Origin: an uncultured Macellibacteroides sp.
Lineage (GTDB): Bacteria; Bacteroidota; Bacteroidia; Bacteroidales; Tannerellaceae
Direction: 5' to 3'
DNA length: 64,000 nt
Assembly (NCBI RefSeq): GCF_963667135.1
Contig: NZ_OY762974.1
Coordinates: 1,426,001-1,490,000, forward strand
Shown: positions 44,234 through 51,769 of the stretch, piece after piece
How positions within the stretch are numbered: the stretch's first letter is position 1
How the letters are laid out: each line of letters begins with the position of its first letter
Made by a program: the position numbers and the translations under genes
Notes under the pieces: model-generated
Databases searched by the model: none
What the model saw: the letters and a program-made list of their open reading frames with translations, nothing else
Told to the model about the DNA's origin: nothing

Positions 44234-44695
44234 ATGCTTAAAGAAATATTTGTACAAACATACTACCCCACGGTAAAGGAAGCCGGTCATAAGTTCAACA
44301 TCAACCCCGTGGTTCTGCTGGCACAAATAGCCATCGAGACCGGTTGGGGGGAGTCCCGGCTTTGCACGGAGCATAACAATTTCGGCGGACTCACCGGTTT
44401 TGGCAAACCTACCGAATACTGGCCGGGCACTAAGATACAACTTAGTGAAAATAGTCTGACGTTCCGCAGCTACCCCGATGCCCGAAGCGGCATATTCGAC
44501 ATGGCCCGCCTGCTACGTTCTTGCTATGCAAATGCCTGTAATGTAAGCATGCTGCCTGCTGCCTATGCGCAAGAGATAGCATACAGCAAGTATATCAGCG
44601 AAGTAAATGGCGATAACCGGGACAATTACAAGCGGTTGCTTGTTAAAATATCAGCCGATCTGGCTCGGCTTGTAATCTTACAGTTTCCAAAATAA
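44234..44695 (+). CDS. Glucosaminidase-domain peptidoglycan hydrolase (FlgJ/Auto-like)
   Basis: 153 residues without a signal peptide. The GH73-type mannosyl-glycoprotein endo-beta-N-acetylglucosaminidase domain fills the protein: INPVVLLAQIAIETGWGESR (catalytic Glu), LCTEHNNFGGLTGF and YPDARSGIFDMARLLRSCYA. Such enzymes cut the glycan strand of peptidoglycan. Lack of a secretion signal fits a phage-endolysin-like origin, with export depending on a holin or another route. In related Bacteroidales clusters an amidase takes this place. Confidence 0.9.
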   Translation: MLKEIFVQTYYPTVKEAGHKFNINPVVLLAQIAIETGWGESRLCTEHNNFGGLTGFGKPTEYWPGTKIQLSENSLTFRSYPDARSGIFDMARLLRSCYANACNVSMLPAAYAQEIAYSKYISEVNGDNRDNYKRLLVKISADLARLVILQFPK

Positions 44696-44727
44696 CTCTC
44701 AATACCAACCCTCAAACACATTAACAA

Positions 44728-45090
44728 ATGAAACAAGTTAAACAGATTATCGAATTTATTTTAGTTTTGGCAAGCTGCTTTTTTCGGAGCAAAAAACAGC
44801 AAAAAGGCAACTATTACCTTCCTGAAGATCCTTATCCTCCTGGCACTTGTAATGGAAGAAAGGGAGATTGCCCTTGCGGCCCTGGGTGTTCTTGTAACAC
44901 TGAGCCAGCGCAGCCCCCCGGACAATCCGGAGAACGATACCTTCCAGCCATCGTCCCTAAACAAGGAAACACTTCCCCAGGCAACAACCCCGAAGAATCC
45001 AACAACTCCGCCAACGGAGCAGCCACCTTGTTAGGTTGGTGTCTTATCGCAGTAGCCGGAACCAGTTATTTGTATAAATTATTGGTATAA
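44728..45090 (+). CDS. Small membrane protein with a Cys/Pro-rich middle, read over a second open frame
   Basis: 120 residues. It has a hydrophobic N-terminus (QIIEFILVLASCFF), a Cys- and Pro-rich middle (CNGRKGDCPCGPGCSCNTEP) and a C-terminal hydrophobic helix (GAATLLGWCLIAVAGTSYLY). I do not recognise a family. The reading frame shifted by +1 is also open from about 44768 to 45034 and encodes a clear membrane helix (KILILLALV, LAALGVLVTL) with a Pro/Thr-rich tail. A homopolymer change at TTTTTT or AAAAAA (44778-44796) would join this gene's start to that frame. So the gene may be frameshifted, or two overlapping small membrane proteins may exist, as with phage spanins. Confidence 0.55.
   Translation: MKQVKQIIEFILVLASCFFRSKKQQKGNYYLPEDPYPPGTCNGRKGDCPCGPGCSCNTEPAQPPGQSGERYLPAIVPKQGNTSPGNNPEESNNSANGAATLLGWCLIAVAGTSYLYKLLV
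44852..45034 (+). CDS. Possible overlapping small membrane protein in the +1 frame
   Basis: From the ATG at 44852 the frame encodes 60 residues (MEEREIALAALGVLVTLSQR, then a Pro/Thr-rich tail ending TTPPTEQPPC). The frame is open from about 44768 and the upstream part (FFGAKNSKKATITFLKILIL) also looks like a membrane protein. It lies inside the 120-codon frame. It could be the original gene before a frameshift or a nested Rz1-like gene. Confidence 0.35.
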   Translation: MEEREIALAALGVLVTLSQRSPPDNPENDTFQPSSLNKETLPQATTPKNPTTPPTEQPPC

Positions 45091-45094
45091 GCAT

Positions 45095-45131
45095 ATCACC
45101 CCGTTAGCCTTTTCAAGGTTAGCGGGGTGAT
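45095..45131 (+). terminator. Terminator of the hydrolase/small-membrane-protein unit
   Basis: ATCACCCCGTTAGCC pairs with GGTTAGCGGGGTGAT (two G-T wobbles), loop TTTTCAA. It begins four bases after the stop at 45090 and marks the end of the replication/HU module. Confidence 0.7.
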
Positions 45132-45198
45132 TGCAACTTTATATTATTTGAAGCTTAGAATGCAAATTTCGGAATGAGTGGTAGGGATGAACTTGATA

Positions 45199-45699
45199 TT
45201 AAAATGTTTCTTCCAATTCCCTGAACATTTGCATTAAATTAACACAATGAACATGCACTTCATTGCAGGCGTCCGGCAATTTAATATTCGTTTTAGAATC
45301 TGGGGCACTTACTTCCTGGGTTACTACAACAAGTTTTGAACTGTCTAAGGATGCATAAGCAGCAAGAAACGCATCGGCCCTTTCTGAATCAAGGAAAACA
45401 GCTTTGGCAGATGGTTTGTATTGTTTGTGGGAATTAGCCCAGTAAGAAAGTTTGGCATATTCAGGCATGGCTGAACTTGAAAACTCTTTAAAGAAATCTT
45501 GTGGAAGGTTCTTACTACACCAATCTTTTAAGCTATCGTCATTTTTGAAAAGCTCTTTTTTTACTTTGTCGATGCTGATAATTTTACCTTCATCAGCCAT
45601 AAGCTTGAACTTTATCCAGAAACTGTGGGCTACATCCAAAGGATAACTGGCTTGGTGTGCCTGAATAAAGCAATTGGTATCGATGATATAGGTTTTCAT
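45199..45699 (-). CDS. PIN-like protein of the DUF4411 family (probable toxin)
   Basis: 166 residues. MKTYIIDTNCFIQAHQASYP gives the first PIN acidic residue (Asp in the DTN segment), SIDKVKKELFKNDDSLKDWC the second acidic region, and DSERADAFLAAYASLDSSKL with VVTQEV the later ones. PIN domains are RNases in VapC-type toxins; DUF4411 members are usually paired with ImmA/IrrE-type genes. Here the partner is 12 bases upstream in the same operon. Toxin activity is inference from the pairing. Confidence 0.85.
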   Translation of the reverse strand: MKTYIIDTNCFIQAHQASYPLDVAHSFWIKFKLMADEGKIISIDKVKKELFKNDDSLKDWCSKNLPQDFFKEFSSSAMPEYAKLSYWANSHKQYKPSAKAVFLDSERADAFLAAYASLDSSKLVVVTQEVSAPDSKTNIKLPDACNEVHVHCVNLMQMFRELEETF

Positions 45700-45711
45700 G
45701 TGTGGTTTTCT

Positions 45712-46833
45712 TTATTTAGACATTAAGGCGCTGAATGTATTTCCATTTAATCCTGTAAGATGATAAGCATCACGATAAAGCAACTGATTCGTTCTCACAG
45801 CATTATTTACATGCATGGCAAAGGTTCTGCTTATTCGTTTGAAGGCTGTGCGATAAAAATCTCCACCAGAATCTTTACTTTTTTGAGAGAAATCAATCGT
45901 TTTATATTCATTATAGAAATTAAAAAAGTCGTCTTTGGTAATTAAGCCACACTCCAAGGCCCTTCTGGCTATTACGAGTTTACTTACACTGAATTGCCGG
46001 GCAATTTTTTCGTAATCGCCCTTTTTGCTTACCCAAGCTGCTCTAAAAAGAGCGAGGGGAACTAAAAACTCGGCTGCAACTTTATCGCAGAAATTTTCAT
46101 TTTCATCTTTGATAGCTGTATCGTCGTATATGCTTATCCCTGCACTAAAGCCAATCAAGATGTGGGCAATTTCATGTACAAGCGTAAATATTTGAGCGGT
46201 TTTACTATCTGCACTGTTTATAAAAACAAAAGGTGCATAATTATTTACCAAAGAAAATCCCCGGCATTCGTCTACGCTTATATGTCTGGACGTATTGTTA
46301 CCAACAACACTATTAAAGGAAATTATGATTCCATTATTTTCGGTTTTGCTGGTTAAAGCATTTAATGCATCTTGATTTTTGGGATAAGCCGATGCCCAGT
46401 TCTCCTTTAAATCAAGAAGACTTCTTATAGCATCAACTACTGTATTTATACCACTGGAAATAGAATAAGCTCCTACAAACGGTAATGACTCAAACTTATT
46501 TTCTTTCAGGTATTCACTTAACCAATCTTGTCGGTTTTGCATCATTAATACCGTATCGTATACATTTAAGCTTAATTGAGTTTCTGCATAAACGTTACGA
46601 AAAAACGGAATCGGACATTCTTCAACAGGAGGCGTTGGTAAAAATAAATACCCGAATGGCAGATACACCTTCCGTGCAAATTCCTCCAATTGCTTAAATG
46701 TGGGCTGTTTTTCTTCATTAAGCCAAGCAGAAACAAGCTTATGTTTTTCAGTATAAGCATCAATATCTTTCCCTGCTCTTGTAATTGCCCAGGAGAGTAT
46801 TTTAGGGTCAATTTGTATTCTGCTTATTTCCAT
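45712..46833 (-). CDS. ImmA/IrrE-family metallo-endopeptidase (probable antitoxin-like partner)
   Basis: 373 residues. An N-terminal region like a degenerate XRE domain (KILSWAITRAGKDIDAYTEK, QLEEFARKVYLPFGYLFLPT) precedes the zinc peptidase domain with LVHEIAHILIGFSAG (HExxH) and a third ligand region FCDKVAAEFLVPL. ImmA/IrrE enzymes cleave repressors and govern gene switches in mobile elements. In operon with a DUF4411 gene this is a recognised toxin-antitoxin-like pair, often near type I RM genes. The -7 element CAAATATA at 46861-46868 lies 28 bases upstream. Confidence 0.9.
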   Translation of the reverse strand: MEISRIQIDPKILSWAITRAGKDIDAYTEKHKLVSAWLNEEKQPTFKQLEEFARKVYLPFGYLFLPTPPVEECPIPFFRNVYAETQLSLNVYDTVLMMQNRQDWLSEYLKENKFESLPFVGAYSISSGINTVVDAIRSLLDLKENWASAYPKNQDALNALTSKTENNGIIISFNSVVGNNTSRHISVDECRGFSLVNNYAPFVFINSADSKTAQIFTLVHEIAHILIGFSAGISIYDDTAIKDENENFCDKVAAEFLVPLALFRAAWVSKKGDYEKIARQFSVSKLVIARRALECGLITKDDFFNFYNEYKTIDFSQKSKDSGGDFYRTAFKRISRTFAMHVNNAVRTNQLLYRDAYHLTGLNGNTFSALMSK

Positions 46834-46860
46834 TAGTTATGAATAGTATTAATTGATTTG

Positions 46861-46868
46861 CAAATATA
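46861..46868 (-). promoter_or_regulatory. -7 element of the ImmA/DUF4411 operon
   Basis: TATATTTG on the minus strand matches TAnnTTTG. The transcript would begin near 46855, 22 bases before the ATG. In the same intergenic region TAATTTTG (47012-47019) is the plus-strand counterpart in front of hsdM. Confidence 0.5.
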
Positions 46869-47051
46869 GGACATTTTATTGTTTCAGAATATGTTGCTTA
46901 GCATTCATTGCATTAATTGAAAAGAACAGATCGTTGCTTAATGATATATGCGAGGCCTGTAAGTGTCGGACTTTTTACTTCTAAATAAACCATGAAACCG
47001 AAATAAGTTCTTAATTTTGTGTGATTTTTAACTTTCTAATATCAAATTTAA

Positions 47052-48506
47052 ATGTTCGAACAGACTTTCAAAAATATTGATGATATCCTCCATAAAGATG
47101 CTGGATGTGGGAGTGAACTTGATTATGTGGAACAGACCTCTTGGGTACTGTTTCTTAAATATCTGGAGGATCTGGAAGAAGACAAGGTAACGGAAGCGGC
47201 GTTAAAGGGCAAAACATACACACGAATTATAGAATCGGAATTTAAGTGGAGTACTTGGGCTATGCCCAAAGATGAGGAGGGTTACCTTGATTACAACAAA
47301 GCGCTAACGGGCGACGACCTCAGGGATTTTGTAGATCTTAAGCTTTTCCCTTACCTTAAACAATTTAAGAGCAAGGCTGTTAGTCCCGATACTACCGAAT
47401 ATAAAATTGGAGAGATATTCAGCGAATTGAAGAACCGTATGCAAAGTGGTTACAACATGCGTGAGGTAATCAATCTGATCGACCAGCTGCGTTTCCGGAC
47501 CCATGCCGAAAAGGACGAAATGAGTCACCTCTACGAGGCAAAGATAAAGAATATGGGGAATGCCGGACGTAACGGCGGCGAATATTATACCCCTCGTCCC
47601 TTAATTACAACCATTGTAAAGGTGGTTGATCCCAAGATTGGAGACAAGATTTATGATGGAGCGGTTGGTTCGGCAGGCTTCCTTTGTGAGGCGTTTATGT
47701 ACCTTAAAAAGAGCAAAAACCTTTCAAGTAAAGATTACGAAATCCTGCAGAAGGATACTTTTTACGGCAAAGAGAAGAAATCGCTGGCTTACATTATTGG
47801 TACCATGAATATGATATTCCACGGGGTGGAGGCTCCTAATATCATTCATACCAATACACTGTCCGAAAACCTTGCCGATATACAGGAGAAAGATCGTTAC
47901 AATGTGGTACTGGCCAATCCGCCCTTTGGAGGAAAGGAACGAGCCGAAGTACAACAGAACTTTCCTATCAAAACGGGCGAAACTGCTTTCCTGTTCCTGC
48001 AACACTTCATTAAGATGCTGAAAGCCGGAGGTAAGGCGGGTGTTGTTATCAAAAATACCTTCCTGAGCAATACCGACAATGCCAGTATAAGTCTGCGTAA
48101 GCACCTGTTAGAAAACTGCAATCTGCATACCGTACTGGACCTTCCCGGCGGAACCTTTACAGGTGCCGGAGTTAAAACCGTTGTATTGTTTTTTCAAAAG
48201 GGTGAACCCACCCAAAACGTATGGTTCTATCAATTGAATCTGGATCGTAACCTTGGTAAGACCAATCCTTTGAACGAGTCCGATCTGGCAGAGTTTGTTG
48301 AACTACAAAAGACTTTTGCCAACAGTGAAAACTCGTGGAGCGTAAACATAAAAGACATCGATCCAACCACCTACGACCTAAGCGCAAAAAATCCCAACAA
48401 AAAAGAAGAAAACACTCTTCGCCACCCTCAGGAAATCCTTGAAGAAATGAAAGCCCTGGACGAAGAATCCGCTGAAATCCTAAACTCAATACTCGGCATG
48501 CTATGA
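47052..48506 (+). CDS. hsdM: Type I restriction-modification system methyltransferase subunit
   Basis: 484 residues. N6-adenine methyltransferase subunit, which acts with HsdS. The N-terminal HsdM domain (MFEQTFKNIDDILHKDAGCG) is followed by GGEYYTPRPLITTIVKVVDP, the SAM-binding motif IYDGAVGSAGFLCEAF and the catalytic VLANPPFGGKERAEVQ (NPPF). The length is normal. The stop overlaps the hsdS start by four bases (ATGA), showing translational coupling. Confidence 0.97.
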   Translation: MFEQTFKNIDDILHKDAGCGSELDYVEQTSWVLFLKYLEDLEEDKVTEAALKGKTYTRIIESEFKWSTWAMPKDEEGYLDYNKALTGDDLRDFVDLKLFPYLKQFKSKAVSPDTTEYKIGEIFSELKNRMQSGYNMREVINLIDQLRFRTHAEKDEMSHLYEAKIKNMGNAGRNGGEYYTPRPLITTIVKVVDPKIGDKIYDGAVGSAGFLCEAFMYLKKSKNLSSKDYEILQKDTFYGKEKKSLAYIIGTMNMIFHGVEAPNIIHTNTLSENLADIQEKDRYNVVLANPPFGGKERAEVQQNFPIKTGETAFLFLQHFIKMLKAGGKAGVVIKNTFLSNTDNASISLRKHLLENCNLHTVLDLPGGTFTGAGVKTVVLFFQKGEPTQNVWFYQLNLDRNLGKTNPLNESDLAEFVELQKTFANSENSWSVNIKDIDPTTYDLSAKNPNKKEENTLRHPQEILEEMKALDEESAEILNSILGML

Positions 48507-49657
48507 TACAGGGAGACAAAAATAGCCTACCCAAAGGGTGGGAGATGAAGAAGTTGGGGGAGGTTTGCGAGATAAAGAATGGAAGAAATCAATCAAAAGT
48601 GGTTAATCTTAGTGGCAAATATCCAATTTATGGAAGCGGCGGAATAATGGGATATGCTGATGATTTTATTTGCGAAGAAGGATGTACTGTCATTGGAAGA
48701 AAAGGATCTATAAATAATCCAATATTTGTTGAAACTAAATTTTGGAATGTAGATACCGCATTTGGATTTTCTCCATTAAATAATTTATTAAACAAGTATC
48801 TATATTATTTTTGCACTAGCTTTAATTTTAAATCCCTTGATAAAGGAACAACTTTGCCCAGTTTGACTAAAACGGATTTGTTATTAATTGAATTGCCACT
48901 TCCACCAATAGAAGAACAACAACGCATAGTAGCCAAATTGGATGAAGCCCTCGAAGCCATAGAAAAGGCAAAAGCCAATGCCGAACAAAACCTTAAAAAC
49001 GCCAGAGAACTTTTTGAAAGCTACCTACAAGCAATCTTCGAAAACAAAGGCAAAGCTTGGGAAGAAGTCCCCTTAGCCAATTTAGCTACTTTTAGAAACG
49101 GGATGAATTTTACTAAATCAAGCAAAGGAGAAGAAATTAAGATTGTTGGAGTAAGAGATTTTCAGAATAGTTTTTGGGTTCCATTTGAAAATTTAGACTC
49201 TGTAATTATTGATGGAGAGTTAAATGATATAGATTTATTGAGAGAAGATGATATTTTAGTTGTTCGATCTAATGGAAATCCTGAATTAATTGGTAGGACT
49301 CTATTGGCAGGCAGTGTTGAAGGCAAAGTTTCACACTCAGGCTTTACAATAAGAATTCGATTAAATTCAAAAAGTGTTTCACCTGTCTATTTGTGTAATT
49401 ATCTTAAAACACAAAAAACAAGGAAAGAATTAATCAACAGAGGAAATGGAGTAGGAATAAAAAGCTTGAATCAAGGTTCTCTTGCTTCTTTGTCAATTCC
49501 TTTCCCTCCATTATCCGAACAACAAACCATCGTCCAAAAACTCGATGCTCTGTCGGATGAAACCAAGAGGCTGGAAGCAATCTGCCGGAAAAAGCTGGAA
49601 GATTTGGATGAGTTAAAAAAGAGTATCCTACAAAAAGCATTTAGCGGCCAACTTTAA
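48503..49657 (+). CDS. hsdS: Type I restriction-modification system specificity subunit
   Basis: 384 residues. Two target-recognition domains (~10-140 and ~190-330) each end in a long helix; the first is followed by EEQQRIVAKLDEALEAIEKA and the second by SEQQTIVQKLDALSDETKRL. These coiled coils set the spacing between the two halves of the recognition sequence. The repeated pattern PLPPIEEQQ / PFPPLSEQQ marks the domain ends. It begins MIQGDKNSLPKGWEMKKLGE. No inverted repeats or invertible partner genes are visible, so shufflon-type variation is not indicated. The target sequence cannot be predicted. Confidence 0.96.
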   Translation: MIQGDKNSLPKGWEMKKLGEVCEIKNGRNQSKVVNLSGKYPIYGSGGIMGYADDFICEEGCTVIGRKGSINNPIFVETKFWNVDTAFGFSPLNNLLNKYLYYFCTSFNFKSLDKGTTLPSLTKTDLLLIELPLPPIEEQQRIVAKLDEALEAIEKAKANAEQNLKNARELFESYLQAIFENKGKAWEEVPLANLATFRNGMNFTKSSKGEEIKIVGVRDFQNSFWVPFENLDSVIIDGELNDIDLLREDDILVVRSNGNPELIGRTLLAGSVEGKVSHSGFTIRIRLNSKSVSPVYLCNYLKTQKTRKELINRGNGVGIKSLNQGSLASLSIPFPPLSEQQTIVQKLDALSDETKRLEAICRKKLEDLDELKKSILQKAFSGQL

Positions 49658-49770
49658 GGAAAGCAGACCTATATTTACGATCCTGTAAATGATTCTGTAA
49701 AGTAATTGCACTATTTTACTGTTTAGGGTGGAAAATACAAAATCTGTATAAATATAATAACTAATTTTTA

Positions 49771-49778
49771 TATCTTTG
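49771..49778 (+). promoter_or_regulatory. -7 element in front of the Septu-like cassette
   Basis: TATCTTTG matches TAnnTTTG within the 142-base gap after hsdS, 22 bases before the ATG at 49800. No clear TTTG lies 19 bases upstream. It suggests the two inserted genes have their own promoter, and it argues against the upstream ATG at 49776. Confidence 0.5.
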
Positions 49779-49799
49779 TTATCATATAAAATAGTATTT

Positions 49800-51059
49800 A
49801 TGCGAATATCTCATGTAAAAATAGAAAACTTCAGGGCTATACAAAATCTTGATTTTGAATGTGGCGAACGAATCAATGTTTTTGTTGGCGTAAATGGTGC
49901 CGGAAAATCTACATTCTTATCTGCCTTGAATTATCTTTTTTCCTGGTTTTTTGCCCGTATCAAGAATGCCAAAGGAAGAGGAACATTTCTAACAGATAAA
50001 GATATCACAATAGGTGAAAAGTATTGTTCAATAGAACTGACTCTAGACGATGGAACTTCCTGGAAATTATATAAACAGAAATCTATGGATCGTTCTATAC
50101 CATTGGAAAAGACGGAACTGGATAAGCTTACTAGTTTTGTCAACAACATTGTACACTCTTATAATACGGATCCGAAGCATTGTGTGTTGCCTTTATTTGT
50201 GAGTTATGGGGTTAACCGTACTGTAACAGATATGCCAGTGCGTCTTAGAAAAAAGCATGCATTTGATCCTATGCAAGTGTATGATATGCCTGTGAGCAAC
50301 AGTTTGAATTTCAGGGATTTTTTTGAATGGTATCGTGAGCGTGAAGATATTGAAAATGAAAAGTATCGTAGATCCGGAAATTTAGTAGAAGATAGTCAGA
50401 TAAAAGCTGTGAGAGAGGCCATTTCTCAAATTATGCCTGGTTATGGGAATTTCCGTGTACAGCGCAATCCGCGCGCGGTTGTTATGGACAAAGGGGATAC
50501 AACGTTTTATTTCGAACAGTTCTCGGAAGGAGAAAAATGTTATATCACATTGGTTTCTGATATTGCCAGACGTTTGGCTATTGCAAACCCAAACACGGAG
50601 AACCCGTTGGATGGGAAGGGAATTGTATTAATTGATGAGGTGGATTTGCACTTGCATCCCACGTGGCAATCGGAAGTGGTGGCACGTTTGCGCAAAACAT
50701 TTTCTTCTTGTCAATTCTTTTTGACAACTCATTCCCCCCACATCGTATCGAATATTAAAACGTACGATAACGAAAAATTTGTTCCCATGGAACAAGGGGC
50801 AATTTTGCAGTCTGGCTTGAAACCTTTTGGACAGCCAATAGACTTGATACTTCTTAATTCTTTTCAAATGAAAGGATTGAGGAATCAGGAGATACAAGAA
50901 CACATCGATAAACTATGGAGTAGTTTGGAGAGAAAAGAGTATGAGACAGACGAGTTTAATCGTAATTTTGAATGGTTGAAACGGCATCTTGATCCTTCCG
51001 ATGAGGAGTTTGTTCGTATTATGCTTGAAAAAGCAAAGCTAAAGAAGGAAGCGCGATGA
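49800..51059 (+). CDS. ptuA: Septu-like defence ATPase PtuA
   Basis: 419 residues from the ATG at 49800. SMC/RecF-like ABC ATPase: MRISHVKIENFRAIQNLDFE, Walker A VFVGVNGAGKSTFLSALNYL, the ABC signature-like region EQFSEGEKCYITLVSDIARR, and Walker B GIVLIDEVDLHLHPTWQSEV with the switch His in FFLTTHSPHIVSNI. In Septu, PtuA forms a complex with the nuclease PtuB and defends against phage. Here PtuB follows with a four-base overlap. OLD-family ATPases look similar but carry a C-terminal TOPRIM domain, which is absent. Confidence 0.85.
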   Translation: MRISHVKIENFRAIQNLDFECGERINVFVGVNGAGKSTFLSALNYLFSWFFARIKNAKGRGTFLTDKDITIGEKYCSIELTLDDGTSWKLYKQKSMDRSIPLEKTELDKLTSFVNNIVHSYNTDPKHCVLPLFVSYGVNRTVTDMPVRLRKKHAFDPMQVYDMPVSNSLNFRDFFEWYREREDIENEKYRRSGNLVEDSQIKAVREAISQIMPGYGNFRVQRNPRAVVMDKGDTTFYFEQFSEGEKCYITLVSDIARRLAIANPNTENPLDGKGIVLIDEVDLHLHPTWQSEVVARLRKTFSSCQFFLTTHSPHIVSNIKTYDNEKFVPMEQGAILQSGLKPFGQPIDLILLNSFQMKGLRNQEIQEHIDKLWSSLERKEYETDEFNRNFEWLKRHLDPSDEEFVRIMLEKAKLKKEAR

Positions 51060-51679
51060 GGCATATTAAAAAAGAAGAGCCAATTCAAGCGTTTTTGGAC
51101 TTTATACATAGAGGATCTCACTCAAATTGGAATGATATTCATGATGAAGTGAATTATTCGGGTTTATATCGTAAATGTCGTGACCAAATATTGATAGAGG
51201 AACAGGATTGTATGAGTGGATATACTGAGATACCTTTAAACACAGAAGGAAATATCCATATAGATCATTTCAAGAAAAAAGGAATGTTTATGGCCGAAAC
51301 TTTCAATTGGAACAACTTTATTGTTGATTCGCTGGACAGTGGTTATGGTGCCTGTTATAAAGATAGCCGCATAAGCAACGTTAGCGATTATGACAAATTG
51401 ATAAATCCGGTTGAAGAAGACCCTCATGACTATTTCACGTATCAATCGAATGGTAACATTGTTCCCAAAAGTGGTTTATCTCCCTCCGAATTAGAAAAGG
51501 CCGAATTTACGCGAGCGACATTTAATCTAAATCATGTATTCCTTCGTCAAAAGCGTATTGGAATTATGAAAATGACTGAGTCGTATATAGGTGAACATAC
51601 AAAGGAGGAGATTGAATCTGCACTAGCCAACTGTGGTTTTAAAAGTGTTATCGAATATGTTTGTAATACTGCGGAATAA
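51056..51679 (+). CDS. ptuB: Septu-like HNH nuclease PtuB
   Basis: 207 residues. RGSHSNWNDIHDEVNYSGLY, then EEQDCMSGYTEIPLN and NIHIDHFKKKGMF form an HNH-like zinc/metal region of the kind found in PtuB and in TIGR02646-family proteins; the core His-Ile-Asp-His is intact. It lacks a second classical CxxC pair (only single Cys in EEQDC and YGACY), so the finger may be variant. It is translated from an ATG overlapping the ptuA stop (ATGA). Cleavage of DNA after ATPase activation is known for the family, and its activity here is inference. Confidence 0.78.
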   Translation: MRHIKKEEPIQAFLDFIHRGSHSNWNDIHDEVNYSGLYRKCRDQILIEEQDCMSGYTEIPLNTEGNIHIDHFKKKGMFMAETFNWNNFIVDSLDSGYGACYKDSRISNVSDYDKLINPVEEDPHDYFTYQSNGNIVPKSGLSPSELEKAEFTRATFNLNHVFLRQKRIGIMKMTESYIGEHTKEEIESALANCGFKSVIEYVCNTAE

Positions 51680-51769
51680 ATTTCCTAACCTTAAAAACAT
51701 TACCACTATAATTATCATTTACTAAAAATATGTATCTTGCGGACTATTACTAATTAGTATGAAAAAATC

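Noticed and set aside
44234-44695. Evidence for a complete prophage around the glucosaminidase
   Set aside because: No capsid, tail, terminase, portal or integrase gene is visible; HU-like, DUF4248 and hydrolase genes occur together in Bacteroidales without phage.
48503-49657. Possible phase-variable hsdS shufflon
   Set aside because: No second hsdS fragment, no inverted repeats and no site-specific recombinase are seen nearby.
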